Shown in pieces: positions 45,885 through 53,544 of a stretch of 64,000 nucleotides of DNA; within the stretch, counting starts at the first letter, position 1; every line of letters starts with the position of its first letter. The translations under genes and the position numbers were made by a program. The notes beneath the pieces were generated by a model. It did no database searches. It had not been told where the DNA came from and saw only the letters and a program-made list of their open reading frames with translations. The DNA lies in NCBI RefSeq assembly GCF_027706845.1, contig NZ_JAQGCZ010000010.1, forward strand, positions 1 through 64,000, in the 5' to 3' direction. Source of the DNA: Mycolicibacterium sp. BiH015 (GTDB lineage Bacteria > Actinomycetota > Actinomycetes > Mycobacteriales > Mycobacteriaceae).

Positions 45885-46096
45885 CACCGCGAGCGCGCGT
45901 GTCTGTACGGCGACACGCGCCACAGCGTGGCACTGCGCGCGCGCTCGCTGATCGCGAGCGCGCCTGAAATACCGTCTCGCACCGGCGTGTTGGCGAGCGG
46001 ACACGCGCGCTCGCGGTGCGGCGAACGGGCGTGAAATACCGTCTCGCACCGGCGTGTTGGCGAGCGGACACGCGCGCTCGCGGTGCGGCGAACGGG
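45885..46096. repeat. 134-bp palindromic element, copy 2, with tandem right half
   Basis: The core element 45885-46018 is exactly 134 bp, as at 10434-10567. It has 19-bp perfect outer arms (CACCGCGAGCGCGCGTGTC) and an inner hairpin GCGCGCTCGC-TGATC-GCGAGCGCGC. Its right half, 45965-46031, is repeated with a 67-bp period at 46032-46096. It lies between convergent crotonase and ACAD genes. Confidence 0.85.
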
Positions 46097-46098
46097 TA

Positions 46099-46911
46099 CT
46101 AGAGCTGGGCCAGGCGGGGGACGGAGCCACGTGCGCGCAGGCCTGCTCCCGCCCTTCGCGTGAGTTCTCGTGAGCTACCCAGCAATCCGTCGAGCACCAG
46201 CACCCGCTTCACATGGTGCTGGAGTGCGTGCTCCTCGGTGAAACCGATGCCACCGAGCACCTGCTGACAGTGCTTGGCCGCGGTCAGCGCGGCCTTCCCC
46301 GCGGCCGCCTTGGCCAGCAGTGCCGTCAGGTCCGGGTTGTCTGCTCCTGGCAGCGTCAGCGTCGCCTCGGCACCTTCGATTGCGACCAGCGTCTCGGCGA
46401 GCCGATGCCGTACCGCCTGGAACGCGGCGATCGGCTTGCCGAACTGCGTGCGGTCCAGTGCATGCTGACGAGCCAGCGCGAGCATCGCGCGCGCCGAGCC
46501 GACCAGCCACCAGCCGACGGCCACCCGCGCCTCCGCCACCCGGATCGGGTAGCCCTCTTCCTCGCGGCGCAGCGGCAGCCCGCCCAACGTCGGATCGAGG
46601 CTTTCAGGACTGATTCGGTCCCAGATCACCCATGCGTTGCCTGCATACGGCAGCGGCAGTTCGACCGTGTCGCCGATCGTGTTTCCGGTGGCGTTCAGCA
46701 CGACGTCGACGAGAATCGAAGCGTGGGCGCCTGTTTCGCCGAGCAGGCGGAAGTACAGCGGGATCGCCAGCTCGGGTACCTCGGTCAACATCTCGGCCCA
46801 GCCCAGGTCCGTCAGTGCCGCGTCGAGCGTCGGCCCCGACGACGACAGCATGGTCTTGCGCAGCGATGCTTCGAGCATCTCGAGCGACTCCCGATCCAGT
46901 TGAGCGGTCAC
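46099..46911 (-). CDS. Acyl-CoA dehydrogenase, short (beta-like) subunit
   Basis: A 270-residue ACAD-fold protein that keeps the C-terminal bundle (ALDRTQFGKPIAAFQAVRHRLAET and LGGIGFTEEHALQHHVKR) but has a reduced middle domain. Size and position mirror the short subunit at 7767. I chose GTG 46911 because GGAAGGAG lies 6 bases upstream; GTG 46917 overlaps the preceding stop. It ends the minus-strand operon that begins at 51892 and likely pairs with the long subunit encoded just upstream. Confidence 0.9.
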   Translation of the reverse strand: MTAQLDRESLEMLEASLRKTMLSSSGPTLDAALTDLGWAEMLTEVPELAIPLYFRLLGETGAHASILVDVVLNATGNTIGDTVELPLPYAGNAWVIWDRISPESLDPTLGGLPLRREEEGYPIRVAEARVAVGWWLVGSARAMLALARQHALDRTQFGKPIAAFQAVRHRLAETLVAIEGAEATLTLPGADNPDLTALLAKAAAGKAALTAAKHCQQVLGGIGFTEEHALQHHVKRVLVLDGLLGSSRELTRRAGAGLRARGSVPRLAQL

Positions 46912-46913
46912 GG

Positions 46914-48041
46914 TCACTCCTTCCCGAGGTCGAGCAGGCGGCGAGCGATGATGTTGCGCTGCACTTCGGCGGTTCCCCCGTAGATCGTCGCAGCGCGTGA
47001 ATACAGGTACTCCGTGCGCCATTGCGTGTCGTCGAGTTCGATGACGCCGGGCAGCAGATCTCGGACGGTGTCGTAGAGCCGTTGTTCGGCGCCGGCCAGC
47101 AGCACCTTGTCGATCGACGTGTCCGGACCGAGCTTGTGGCCCTCGCCCAGTCGGTGCTGGGTGGCACGGGATCGGCAGCGCAGGGTGTGCAGGGCCAGGT
47201 AGGCCTCTCCCATGTCGGAATCGATGGCTTGACCGTGGCTGCGCACCTCGTCGACAAGCGTGTCGAAACGGGAGTAGAGGTAGGCGATGCGTTGCCAGAA
47301 GCAGGTCGACCGTTCGTAGGGCAGGAGGTCCATGGCGAGCTTCCAGCCGTCGCCGGGCTCGCCCAGCATCCGGCTCGAGTCCACCTCGACGTCGTCGAAA
47401 TAGACCTCGCAGAACTCGTCGACGTCGTGCATGGTGCGCAATGGACGGACCGAGATGCCCGGAGTGTCGAGATCGACGAAAAATGCCGTGATGCCCTCGT
47501 GGTTGGGAGTATTCGCCTCGCCCGTGCGGGTGAGCAGGATGCAGCGGTGGGAGAACTGCGCGAAGCTGGTCCAGACCTTCTGGCCGTTGATCACCCACCT
47601 GTCTCCACGCTTCACCGCGCGGGTGGTGAGCGAGGCCAGGTCGCTGCCGGAGCCGGGCTCGGAAAACCCTTGGCACCATTGCTCTTCGCCGCGCAGCAGC
47701 TTGGGCACCATCTCGGCGGCCAGCTCGGGCTGCGCGTAGTCGATCATCGTCGGTGCCAGCACCTCGAGCATCGAGTACGGCCCCGGCTCGGCCAGTCGGC
47801 GGCCCACGACCTCTTCGCCGACGATGGCCCGCAGCATGGCCGGACCGCCGAGGCCGCCGGCATGCTCGGGCCAGCCGTAGCGGCTCCAGCCGGCGTCGTA
47901 GAGCGCCCGCTGCACGCGTGCGAACTGCCGGATATGCCCCTCGAGTGAGTGGTCATCGGCCGGCGGGGTCAGATCATTCTGATCGAGCCAGTCACGCAGC
48001 GCGGTACGAAATTCGGCGGGTTCGTAGAGCTCGTTGCTCAT
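46914..48041 (-). CDS. Acyl-CoA dehydrogenase, long (alpha-like) subunit
   Basis: A 375-residue ACAD. WCQGFSEPGSGSDLASL and VWTSFAQFSHRC form the FAD and substrate face, and the C-terminus carries IYGGTAEVQRNIIARRLLDLG. It resembles the long subunit at 8569 more than the standalone ACADs at 53545 and 57972. The ATG at 48041 overlaps the SnoaL-like stop (ATGA). It would desaturate an acyl-CoA as a heteromer with the next gene product. Confidence 0.92.
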   Translation of the reverse strand: MSNELYEPAEFRTALRDWLDQNDLTPPADDHSLEGHIRQFARVQRALYDAGWSRYGWPEHAGGLGGPAMLRAIVGEEVVGRRLAEPGPYSMLEVLAPTMIDYAQPELAAEMVPKLLRGEEQWCQGFSEPGSGSDLASLTTRAVKRGDRWVINGQKVWTSFAQFSHRCILLTRTGEANTPNHEGITAFFVDLDTPGISVRPLRTMHDVDEFCEVYFDDVEVDSSRMLGEPGDGWKLAMDLLPYERSTCFWQRIAYLYSRFDTLVDEVRSHGQAIDSDMGEAYLALHTLRCRSRATQHRLGEGHKLGPDTSIDKVLLAGAEQRLYDTVRDLLPGVIELDDTQWRTEYLYSRAATIYGGTAEVQRNIIARRLLDLGKE

Positions 48042-48466
48042 CCGGCTTCGGGCCTTCCGATCGCATGGGGGCGCCCGGAGTCGTGGTCGCCGCTGCGCCG
48101 GATGAACGTCATGGCACGGGTTTTGAGCCGCCACCCATCGTCGGTCCGCAGGTAGGTGTCGTTGTAGTAGCCGATACGCATGTCGTGCTTGGAGTGCTCG
48201 ATGAAGCACAGCGGTTGCGTGCCGCTCGCCGTATCAGCGCCTTCGACGAGGTCCACCAAAGCGGTACCGGTCATGAACAGCCCCTTGGGCGCGGCGTCGA
48301 CCAGCACGGGGAATCGGTTCAGCGTGTAGGTCTCCCCGAACGCGCTGTAGGTGCCGTCGGGTGTGAATACCTCGACCAATCCTTCAACATCACCCTGGGT
48401 GATCGTCACCGCGTATTTGGCGAGGAGCTGCTGGATCTCGACGAGATCCTCAGTTCGTGAGCTCAT
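48038..48466 (-). CDS. SnoaL-like / NTF2-fold protein
   Basis: A 142-residue protein with the NTF2-like pattern: an N-terminal helix (EIQQLLAKYAVTITQGD), VEVFTPDGTYSAFG and a C-terminal sheet with YNDTYLRTDDGWRLKTRAMTF. SnoaL_4-type proteins act as hydratases, isomerases or cyclases on polycyclic compounds, or as small oxygenase partners. It lies between an amidohydrolase and an ACAD pair in the Rieske operon and overlaps both neighbours. Function inferred only from fold. Confidence 0.88.
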   Translation of the reverse strand: MSSRTEDLVEIQQLLAKYAVTITQGDVEGLVEVFTPDGTYSAFGETYTLNRFPVLVDAAPKGLFMTGTALVDLVEGADTASGTQPLCFIEHSKHDMRIGYYNDTYLRTDDGWRLKTRAMTFIRRSGDHDSGRPHAIGRPEAG

Positions 48467-49694
48467 TCTTGAAGACCTTACCGTCCTTCATTACAAAGTT
48501 GACATCCCGTGTAACGGTGATATCGGTCAGCGGGTCGCCGGGCACGGCGATGATGTCCGCGATATAACCCTCGGCGAGACGCCCGAGCGTGGTGGGGCGG
48601 TTGATCAGGTCGGCGGCGACGACGGTGGCTGCGCGTAGCACCGCGGCGGCCGGCATGCCCCAGTCGACCAGCGTGACCAGTTCGTCGGCGTTCTTACCGT
48701 GCGGGATGGCCGGCGCGTCGGTGCCCACGGCGATCTTGACCCCGGCCTCGTAGGCCGCCTTGATGGACGTCCGCGCCTTCGGAAACATCTCAGCAGCCTT
48801 GTCCTGCAACTCTTTCGGAGCGCGGGACACATCCATCGCCTCGGCGAGGCGCCGGGTCGTGACGAGGAACCGATCGTTGTCGACCAGCATCTGGATGGCC
48901 TCGTCGTCCATCAGGAATCCGTGCTCGATGCAGTCGATGCCGCAGGCCACCGCGTGTTTGACCGCCTCCGCCCCGTGGGTGTGCGCTGCGACGCGCAGAC
49001 CGCGACGGTGCGCCTCGTCGACGATGACGCGCAATTCCTCGTCCGAATAGTGTTGTGCACCGGCCTCTCCGGTCAACGACATGACACCACCCGAGCAGCA
49101 CACCTTGATCAGTTCTGCGCCGTGCTTGATCTGGTAGCGCACCGCCTTGCGGATCTCGTCGACACCGTTGGCGATGCCCTCCTCGATCGTCAGCTCGAGC
49201 ACGCCCGGCATGAAGGCCGCGAACATCGTCGGGTCGAGATGACCGCCCGTCGGCGTGATCGCGTGCCCCGCGGGGATGACGCGCGGACCGTCGATCCAGC
49301 CGGCCGCGATGGCCTTTCCCAGTGCGACGTCGAGCAGATAGCCGCCGGTCTTGACGAACAGCCCGAGATTGCGCACCGTCGTGAAGCCGGCTCGCAGCGT
49401 GCGGCGGGCATTGCCCACCGCACGCAGCACCCGCGTGGCAGGGTCGTCCTGAACCTGTGACAGTCCGGGGTTCTCGCCGCGGCCGCCCATCAGGAGATTG
49501 ACCTCCATGTCCATCAGGCCGGGCAGCAGGATGGAATCGCCGAGGTCGATTTCGAGCGAGCCCTCGGGTGTTTCGCCGCCGACGCCGACTATGCGTCCAT
49601 CGGCGACGTGGATGACGCCGGGCCGGACGATCTCTCCGGCGTCGACATCGACGTAACCCGCGGCCTTGAGGGAGAGCGGTGGCGGAAGGGACAC
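48450..49694 (-). CDS. Amidohydrolase-family protein with altered HxH motif
   Basis: A 414-residue TIM-barrel amidohydrolase of the imidazolonepropionase/prolidase-like branch. The strand-1 metal motif, usually GLIDxHxH, reads GLMDMEVNL, so both histidines are lost. The later ligands seem intact: Lys in LIKVCCSGG, His in AAHTHGAE, His in CIEHGF and Asp in VGTDAP. A mononuclear or altered site is likely. The GTG at 49694 follows the 109-residue gene by 2 bp. It overlaps the SnoaL-like gene by 17 bp. Confidence 0.88.
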   Translation of the reverse strand: MSLPPPLSLKAAGYVDVDAGEIVRPGVIHVADGRIVGVGGETPEGSLEIDLGDSILLPGLMDMEVNLLMGGRGENPGLSQVQDDPATRVLRAVGNARRTLRAGFTTVRNLGLFVKTGGYLLDVALGKAIAAGWIDGPRVIPAGHAITPTGGHLDPTMFAAFMPGVLELTIEEGIANGVDEIRKAVRYQIKHGAELIKVCCSGGVMSLTGEAGAQHYSDEELRVIVDEAHRRGLRVAAHTHGAEAVKHAVACGIDCIEHGFLMDDEAIQMLVDNDRFLVTTRRLAEAMDVSRAPKELQDKAAEMFPKARTSIKAAYEAGVKIAVGTDAPAIPHGKNADELVTLVDWGMPAAAVLRAATVVAADLINRPTTLGRLAEGYIADIIAVPGDPLTDITVTRDVNFVMKDGKVFKNELTN

Positions 49695-49696
49695 CC

Positions 49697-50026
49697 TTAG
49701 ACCACCGGCTCCTTGACGAGTTCGATATAGGCGGCACCGCTGTCCAGAACCCGCGGCTGTTTCCACACCTCGACGGGAAAGCTGACCATGACTATCGACT
49801 GACCCAGGTGTACCAACGCCTTGGCATCGTCGGGCATGCCTTTGAGGGGGAAGCGTGCGTCCACGTAGACCATGATGTCTTCCAGCCGGGCCATGCCGGC
49901 ATCGTAGAGCTCCTGCATTTCCTCCATCGTGGAATTGAGCCGCTTCTGGTAGCGCTCCTCTTCGGTTGGCAGGCACCAGTCGCTGAACCGCTCCAGGTCG
50001 GCGAATTCCTCTGGCAGTTTAGGCAT
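49697..50026 (-). CDS. Small protein of unknown function beside a Rieske oxygenase
   Basis: A 109-residue soluble, acidic protein. It is rich in Glu/Met in its N-terminal helix (EEERYQKRLNSTMEEMQELYDAG) and has a beta-rich C-terminal half. No cysteine cluster, signal peptide or membrane segment is seen. It overlaps the Rieske gene by 8 bp and ends 2 bp before the amidohydrolase, so coexpression is certain. I do not recognise the family. It is too short for a standard Rieske beta subunit, but an accessory role is possible. Confidence 0.82.
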   Translation of the reverse strand: MPKLPEEFADLERFSDWCLPTEEERYQKRLNSTMEEMQELYDAGMARLEDIMVYVDARFPLKGMPDDAKALVHLGQSIVMVSFPVEVWKQPRVLDSGAAYIELVKEPVV

Positions 50027-51344
50027 GTGCAGATTCCTTCTCCCTCGCGGTAGTGGCAGCCCCGTTGCTGTTGGCGAGAGACTCCTTGTACCTGTCCACG
50101 TACTTGTGTGCAGTGTGGTGCAGATGCCGCAGGAGAATCTCCTGATCGCACAGCGGGAAGTCCAGAACTGCTCGCGTGCCGATCTGGGTCTGCGTGGCCT
50201 CGAGGGTGTTGGCGTCCTGGAATGCGTACTCCTTGAACGTCACGGCGGCCAGCTCCTGGGAAAGCCGCTCGCGCAGGTTCTTCGGCGGCACGAAGTACAG
50301 GTCGGCCTCGAAGATGTGGCTGTCGACCCCGGTGGGCCAATAGTTGTAGGTGAGGTACCAGCCGGGAACCCAGAACAGCAGCGTGAAGTTCGGGAAGAAC
50401 TCGAACGAGTCCTGGCCCCAGGTCTTGTGGCGTCCGGGATTGATCGCCGGTGGCAGCTCGTCAGGCTGAATGCCCTTGATGTCGGGGCGATCCCACGGTC
50501 CGAACAGACCGCTGTGCAGGATGCGCTCGATGGGCTTGACCATCTTCAAATCCTTCGGCGGGCTCATGCCGCCCCAGGACGAGATCATGGAATGATCGCC
50601 CTTGATGTCGTAGTGCAGCGCCTCGAATCCGAACTTGGCCAGCTTCTCGGCCTCCTCCTTCTCCGCCTGCTTCATATGCAGGATCGGCGCGTGGTAGAAC
50701 TCGACGAACGCATCGATGAACAGTTTCCAGTTCGCCTTGATCTCCGAGCGGTAGCTGTAATGCTCGGTCATCTCATGGAACGGATATCCCTTGAGTCCCT
50801 GGCCGAATTCACCCAGATACTCCTCCAGCGAGACGGCGTTGTCGTCGAAGTTGACGAAAATGAAGCCCTCCCAGACTTCGCACCGCACCGGCTTGAGTGG
50901 GTAGTCGGCCTTGTCGAGGTCGAAGAACTCCTGCTCCTGCTGAACGAATGTCAGGTCACCCTGCAGGTTGTACCGCCAGGCGTGGTATTTGCAGACGAAC
51001 TGACGGCAGGTCCCGGACGTCTCTTCGCCCGGGTAGTCGTTCCAGACCAGCTTGTTGCCGCGGTGCCGGCACAGGTTGTAGAACGACCGGATCTGCTCCC
51101 CGTCGTTGACGATGATTATGGACACGCCCGGGCCCACCGAGGGCAGCTCGCGGGTGATGTAGTTGCCCTTCTTGGGGATCAGTTCGATGCGTCCCATCTG
51201 TAGCCACGTCTTGCGGAAGATGGCCTGCTGCTCCAGCTTCCAGTGCTCTGGGTCGATCGAGTCCTCGTAATTGACCGGAGCAGTGCCGAGTTCGGGCCAG
51301 TTCTCGGTCCAGCTGCCGACATCGGGCTTCTTGAAAAATGCCAC
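50019..51344 (-). CDS. Rieske non-heme iron oxygenase, alpha subunit
   Basis: A 441-residue ring-hydroxylating or dealkylating oxygenase. The [2Fe-2S] Rieske ligands are Cys92-x-His94 and Cys118-x2-His121. The mononuclear iron site has the bridging Asp211 and ligands in DAFVEFYHAPILH (His218, His223). No beta subunit, ferredoxin or reductase is adjacent. It would insert oxygen into a ring or oxidise a methoxy or methyl group. The GTG at 51344 follows GAGAGG. It is the second gene of the operon starting at 51892. Confidence 0.93.
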   Translation of the reverse strand: MAFFKKPDVGSWTENWPELGTAPVNYEDSIDPEHWKLEQQAIFRKTWLQMGRIELIPKKGNYITRELPSVGPGVSIIIVNDGEQIRSFYNLCRHRGNKLVWNDYPGEETSGTCRQFVCKYHAWRYNLQGDLTFVQQEQEFFDLDKADYPLKPVRCEVWEGFIFVNFDDNAVSLEEYLGEFGQGLKGYPFHEMTEHYSYRSEIKANWKLFIDAFVEFYHAPILHMKQAEKEEAEKLAKFGFEALHYDIKGDHSMISSWGGMSPPKDLKMVKPIERILHSGLFGPWDRPDIKGIQPDELPPAINPGRHKTWGQDSFEFFPNFTLLFWVPGWYLTYNYWPTGVDSHIFEADLYFVPPKNLRERLSQELAAVTFKEYAFQDANTLEATQTQIGTRAVLDFPLCDQEILLRHLHHTAHKYVDRYKESLANSNGAATTAREKESAHA

Positions 51345-51349
51345 GGTGG

Positions 51350-51892
51350 CTACCTCTCTGCTTCCATGTTGACGTCGGGTTCGACGCCAAAGGTGTTGAT
51401 GGCCATGGCCAGCGAGCCATAGCAACCGATCGTGAAGACGAAATCCATCAGCTGGTGCTCGTCGAAATGTTCCGCCAGCACCGACCACGTCGGATCCGAG
51501 ACGACCGAGTCTTGGTGGAGCTCGTCGACAGCGGAGAGCACGGCACGGTCGAGGTCGTCGGACAGCTCACCGCGTTCGATACCGGCGATGTCGTCGTCGG
51601 AGAGTCCAGCCTCACGCCCCATGTCGACGTGGTGGCGCCACTCGTACTCGCAGTTGGTCAGGTGCGCGACCCGCAGGACAGCCAGTTCGCGGACCCGGGC
51701 GGGCACGGTCGAGCCGTACAGCAGGTGAAAGTTGAAACGCAGGAATGCCCTGGTGAGCTTGGGGTGACGCAGCAGGGTGGCCACCAGATTTCCCGTCGCC
51801 GCCGGGTTATGCCGTTCCGGGGGCATCAGGCCGCGCAGCGCTTCGGTGACGCCGTCGTCCCACTGATCTGCGGGCAGTGGGGCCAGTCGCAC
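51350..51892 (-). CDS. Carboxymuconolactone decarboxylase (CMD)-family protein
   Basis: A 180-residue AhpD/CMD-fold protein. RELAVLRVAHLTNCEYEWRHHVDMG is the conserved helix; it has Glu-Trp-His but no CxxC, so it is CMD-like rather than peroxidase-like. I chose the GTG at 51892 because AGGAGG lies 6 bases upstream. An in-frame ATG at 51913 would abut the operator. The first gene of the operon, it lies 5 bp before the Rieske oxygenase. It could isomerise or decarboxylate a lactone from ring cleavage. Confidence 0.88.
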   Translation of the reverse strand: MRLAPLPADQWDDGVTEALRGLMPPERHNPAATGNLVATLLRHPKLTRAFLRFNFHLLYGSTVPARVRELAVLRVAHLTNCEYEWRHHVDMGREAGLSDDDIAGIERGELSDDLDRAVLSAVDELHQDSVVSDPTWSVLAEHFDEHQLMDFVFTIGCYGSLAMAINTFGVEPDVNMEAER

Positions 51893-51913
51893 CGCCGACC
51901 TCCTCTCGTTCAT

Positions 51914-51928
51914 GAGAATCAGGTTCTC
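51914..51928. promoter_or_regulatory. Palindromic operator GAGAAT-CAG-GTTCTC
   Basis: An 11 of 12 match, 22 bp upstream of the CMD start. On the minus strand its AAATATGAGAAC context matches the site at 16118. It is in the divergent region between the Rieske operon and the amidohydrolase at 52157. Confidence 0.7.
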
Positions 51929-52072
51929 ATATTTCGCCAATAGATTTCCACCTTTCGATCGCGACGTCAACGCACGAGGTCAGGGGTGCCGGCACCGGCC
52001 GCAACTGGAAAACCCCGATCGGCGCCGTCTGCCAGGCCCGATATCGATGAGGCACGTTGATTCTCACAGATG

Positions 52073-52087
52073 GAGAAGATAGTTTCC
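52073..52087. promoter_or_regulatory. Weak operator-like site
   Basis: GAGAAGATAGTTTCC matches 8 of 12 operator positions, 70 bp before the amidohydrolase GTG; a lone ATTCTC half-site is at 52060-52065. The remaining intergenic region 51893-52156 shows no other clear feature. Confidence 0.3.
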
Positions 52088-52156
52088 TTAGTAGGAGAAC
52101 AACAGCCTGAACGCACGTCCGCTGCGCACGTCCGTGCGAACGAGAGGAATGATCCC

Positions 52157-53452
52157 GTGAATCGTGACGACATGATTTTGATCAGCGTGGATGATCACAT
52201 CGTCGAGCCGCCGGACATGTTCAAGAACCATTTGTCGAAGAAGTATCTGGATGAGGCGCCGCGGTTGGTGCACAACGAGGACGGGTCGGATACCTGGCAG
52301 TTCCGCGATGTGGTGATCCCGAATGTGGCCTTGAATGCGGTGGCGGGCCGTCCGAAGGAGGAGTACGGCCTGGAACCTCAGGGCCTCGATGAGATCCGGC
52401 CCGGCTGTTGGCAGGTCGATGAGCGGGTCAAGGACATGAATGCCGGCGGCATTTTGGGGTCGATGTGTTTCCCGTCGTTTCCCGGCTTTGCGGGGCGGTT
52501 GTTTGCGACCGAGGATCACGAGTTCTCGCTGGCGTTGGTGCAGGCCTACAACGACTGGCATGTCGAGGAATGGTGCGGGGCTTATCCGGCACGGTTCATC
52601 CCGATGACCTTGCCGGTGATCTGGGATCCCCAAGCGTGTGCGGCCGAGATCCGCCGCAACGCCGCCCGGGGGGTGCATTCGTTGACGTTCACCGAGAACC
52701 CGGCGGCGATGGGGTATCCGAGTTTCCATGATTTCGACCATTGGAAGCCGATGTGGGATGCCCTGGTCGACACCGACACCGTGCTCAACGTGCACATCGG
52801 GTCCTCGGGCCGGTTGGCGATCACCGCTCCGGATGCGCCGATGGATGTGATGATCACCTTGCAGCCGATGAACATCGTGCAAGCCGCCGCGGATCTGTTG
52901 TGGTCGCGGCCGATCAAGGAATACCCCGACCTCAAGATCGCCCTGTCCGAAGGTGGGACGGGGTGGATCCCGTACTTCTTGGAGCGGGTGGATCGCACCT
53001 ATGAGATGCACTCCACCTGGACCGGTCAGGACTTCGGAGGCAAGCTGCCGTCCGAGGTGTTCCGGGAGCACTTCCTGACCTGCTTCATCGCCGACCCCGT
53101 CGGGGTGGCCACCCGCCACCAGATCGGTGTGGACAACATCTGTTGGGAAGCCGACTACCCGCATTCGGATTCGATGTGGCCCGGCGCCCCCGAACAACTC
53201 GACGAGGTCCTCAAAGCCAACACCGTCCCCGACGACGAGATCAACAAGATGACCCACGAAAACGCCATGCGCTGGTACCACTGGGATCCGTTCACCCACA
53301 TCCCCAAAGACCAAGCCACCGTCGGAGCCCTCCGCCAAGCCGCCCAAGGACACGACGTCTCCATCCAGGCGTTGTCGAACAAGGAGAAGACCGGTGCGAC
53401 GTTCGCGGACTTCGCGGCCAATGCCAAGAATCTGACCGGCAACAAAGACTGA
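52157..53452 (+). CDS. ACMSD-like amidohydrolase (amidohydrolase-2 family)
   Basis: A 431-residue paralogue of the protein at 29039. SVDDHIVEPP carries the first metal motif, HIGSSG lies in the middle and the C-terminal acid is in EADYPHSDSMW. The family contains decarboxylases and hydrolases of ring-cleavage intermediates. GAGAGGA precedes the GTG. Its coding sequence uses more TTG and GGT codons than its neighbours, a mild hint of a different history. A perfect 21-bp inverted repeat follows the stop. Confidence 0.9.
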   Translation: MNRDDMILISVDDHIVEPPDMFKNHLSKKYLDEAPRLVHNEDGSDTWQFRDVVIPNVALNAVAGRPKEEYGLEPQGLDEIRPGCWQVDERVKDMNAGGILGSMCFPSFPGFAGRLFATEDHEFSLALVQAYNDWHVEEWCGAYPARFIPMTLPVIWDPQACAAEIRRNAARGVHSLTFTENPAAMGYPSFHDFDHWKPMWDALVDTDTVLNVHIGSSGRLAITAPDAPMDVMITLQPMNIVQAAADLLWSRPIKEYPDLKIALSEGGTGWIPYFLERVDRTYEMHSTWTGQDFGGKLPSEVFREHFLTCFIADPVGVATRHQIGVDNICWEADYPHSDSMWPGAPEQLDEVLKANTVPDDEINKMTHENAMRWYHWDPFTHIPKDQATVGALRQAAQGHDVSIQALSNKEKTGATFADFAANAKNLTGNKD

Positions 53453-53462
53453 GCAACGCTTC

Positions 53463-53523
53463 GCCGAAACTGCATTCCACGCGACGAATCTCGAGATGCA
53501 GCCGCGTGGAATGCAGTTTCGGC
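53463..53523. repeat. Perfect 21-bp inverted repeat hairpin
   Basis: Arms 53463-53483 (GCCGAAACTGCATTCCACGC G) and 53503-53523 are perfectly complementary with a 19-nt loop. The hairpin separates the amidohydrolase from the ACAD in the same orientation. It could terminate or attenuate read-through. It is probably an interspersed repeat rather than a gene-specific terminator, as no U-tract follows. Confidence 0.85.
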
Positions 53524-53544
53524 AGTCATCGAGGAGGGACCGCA

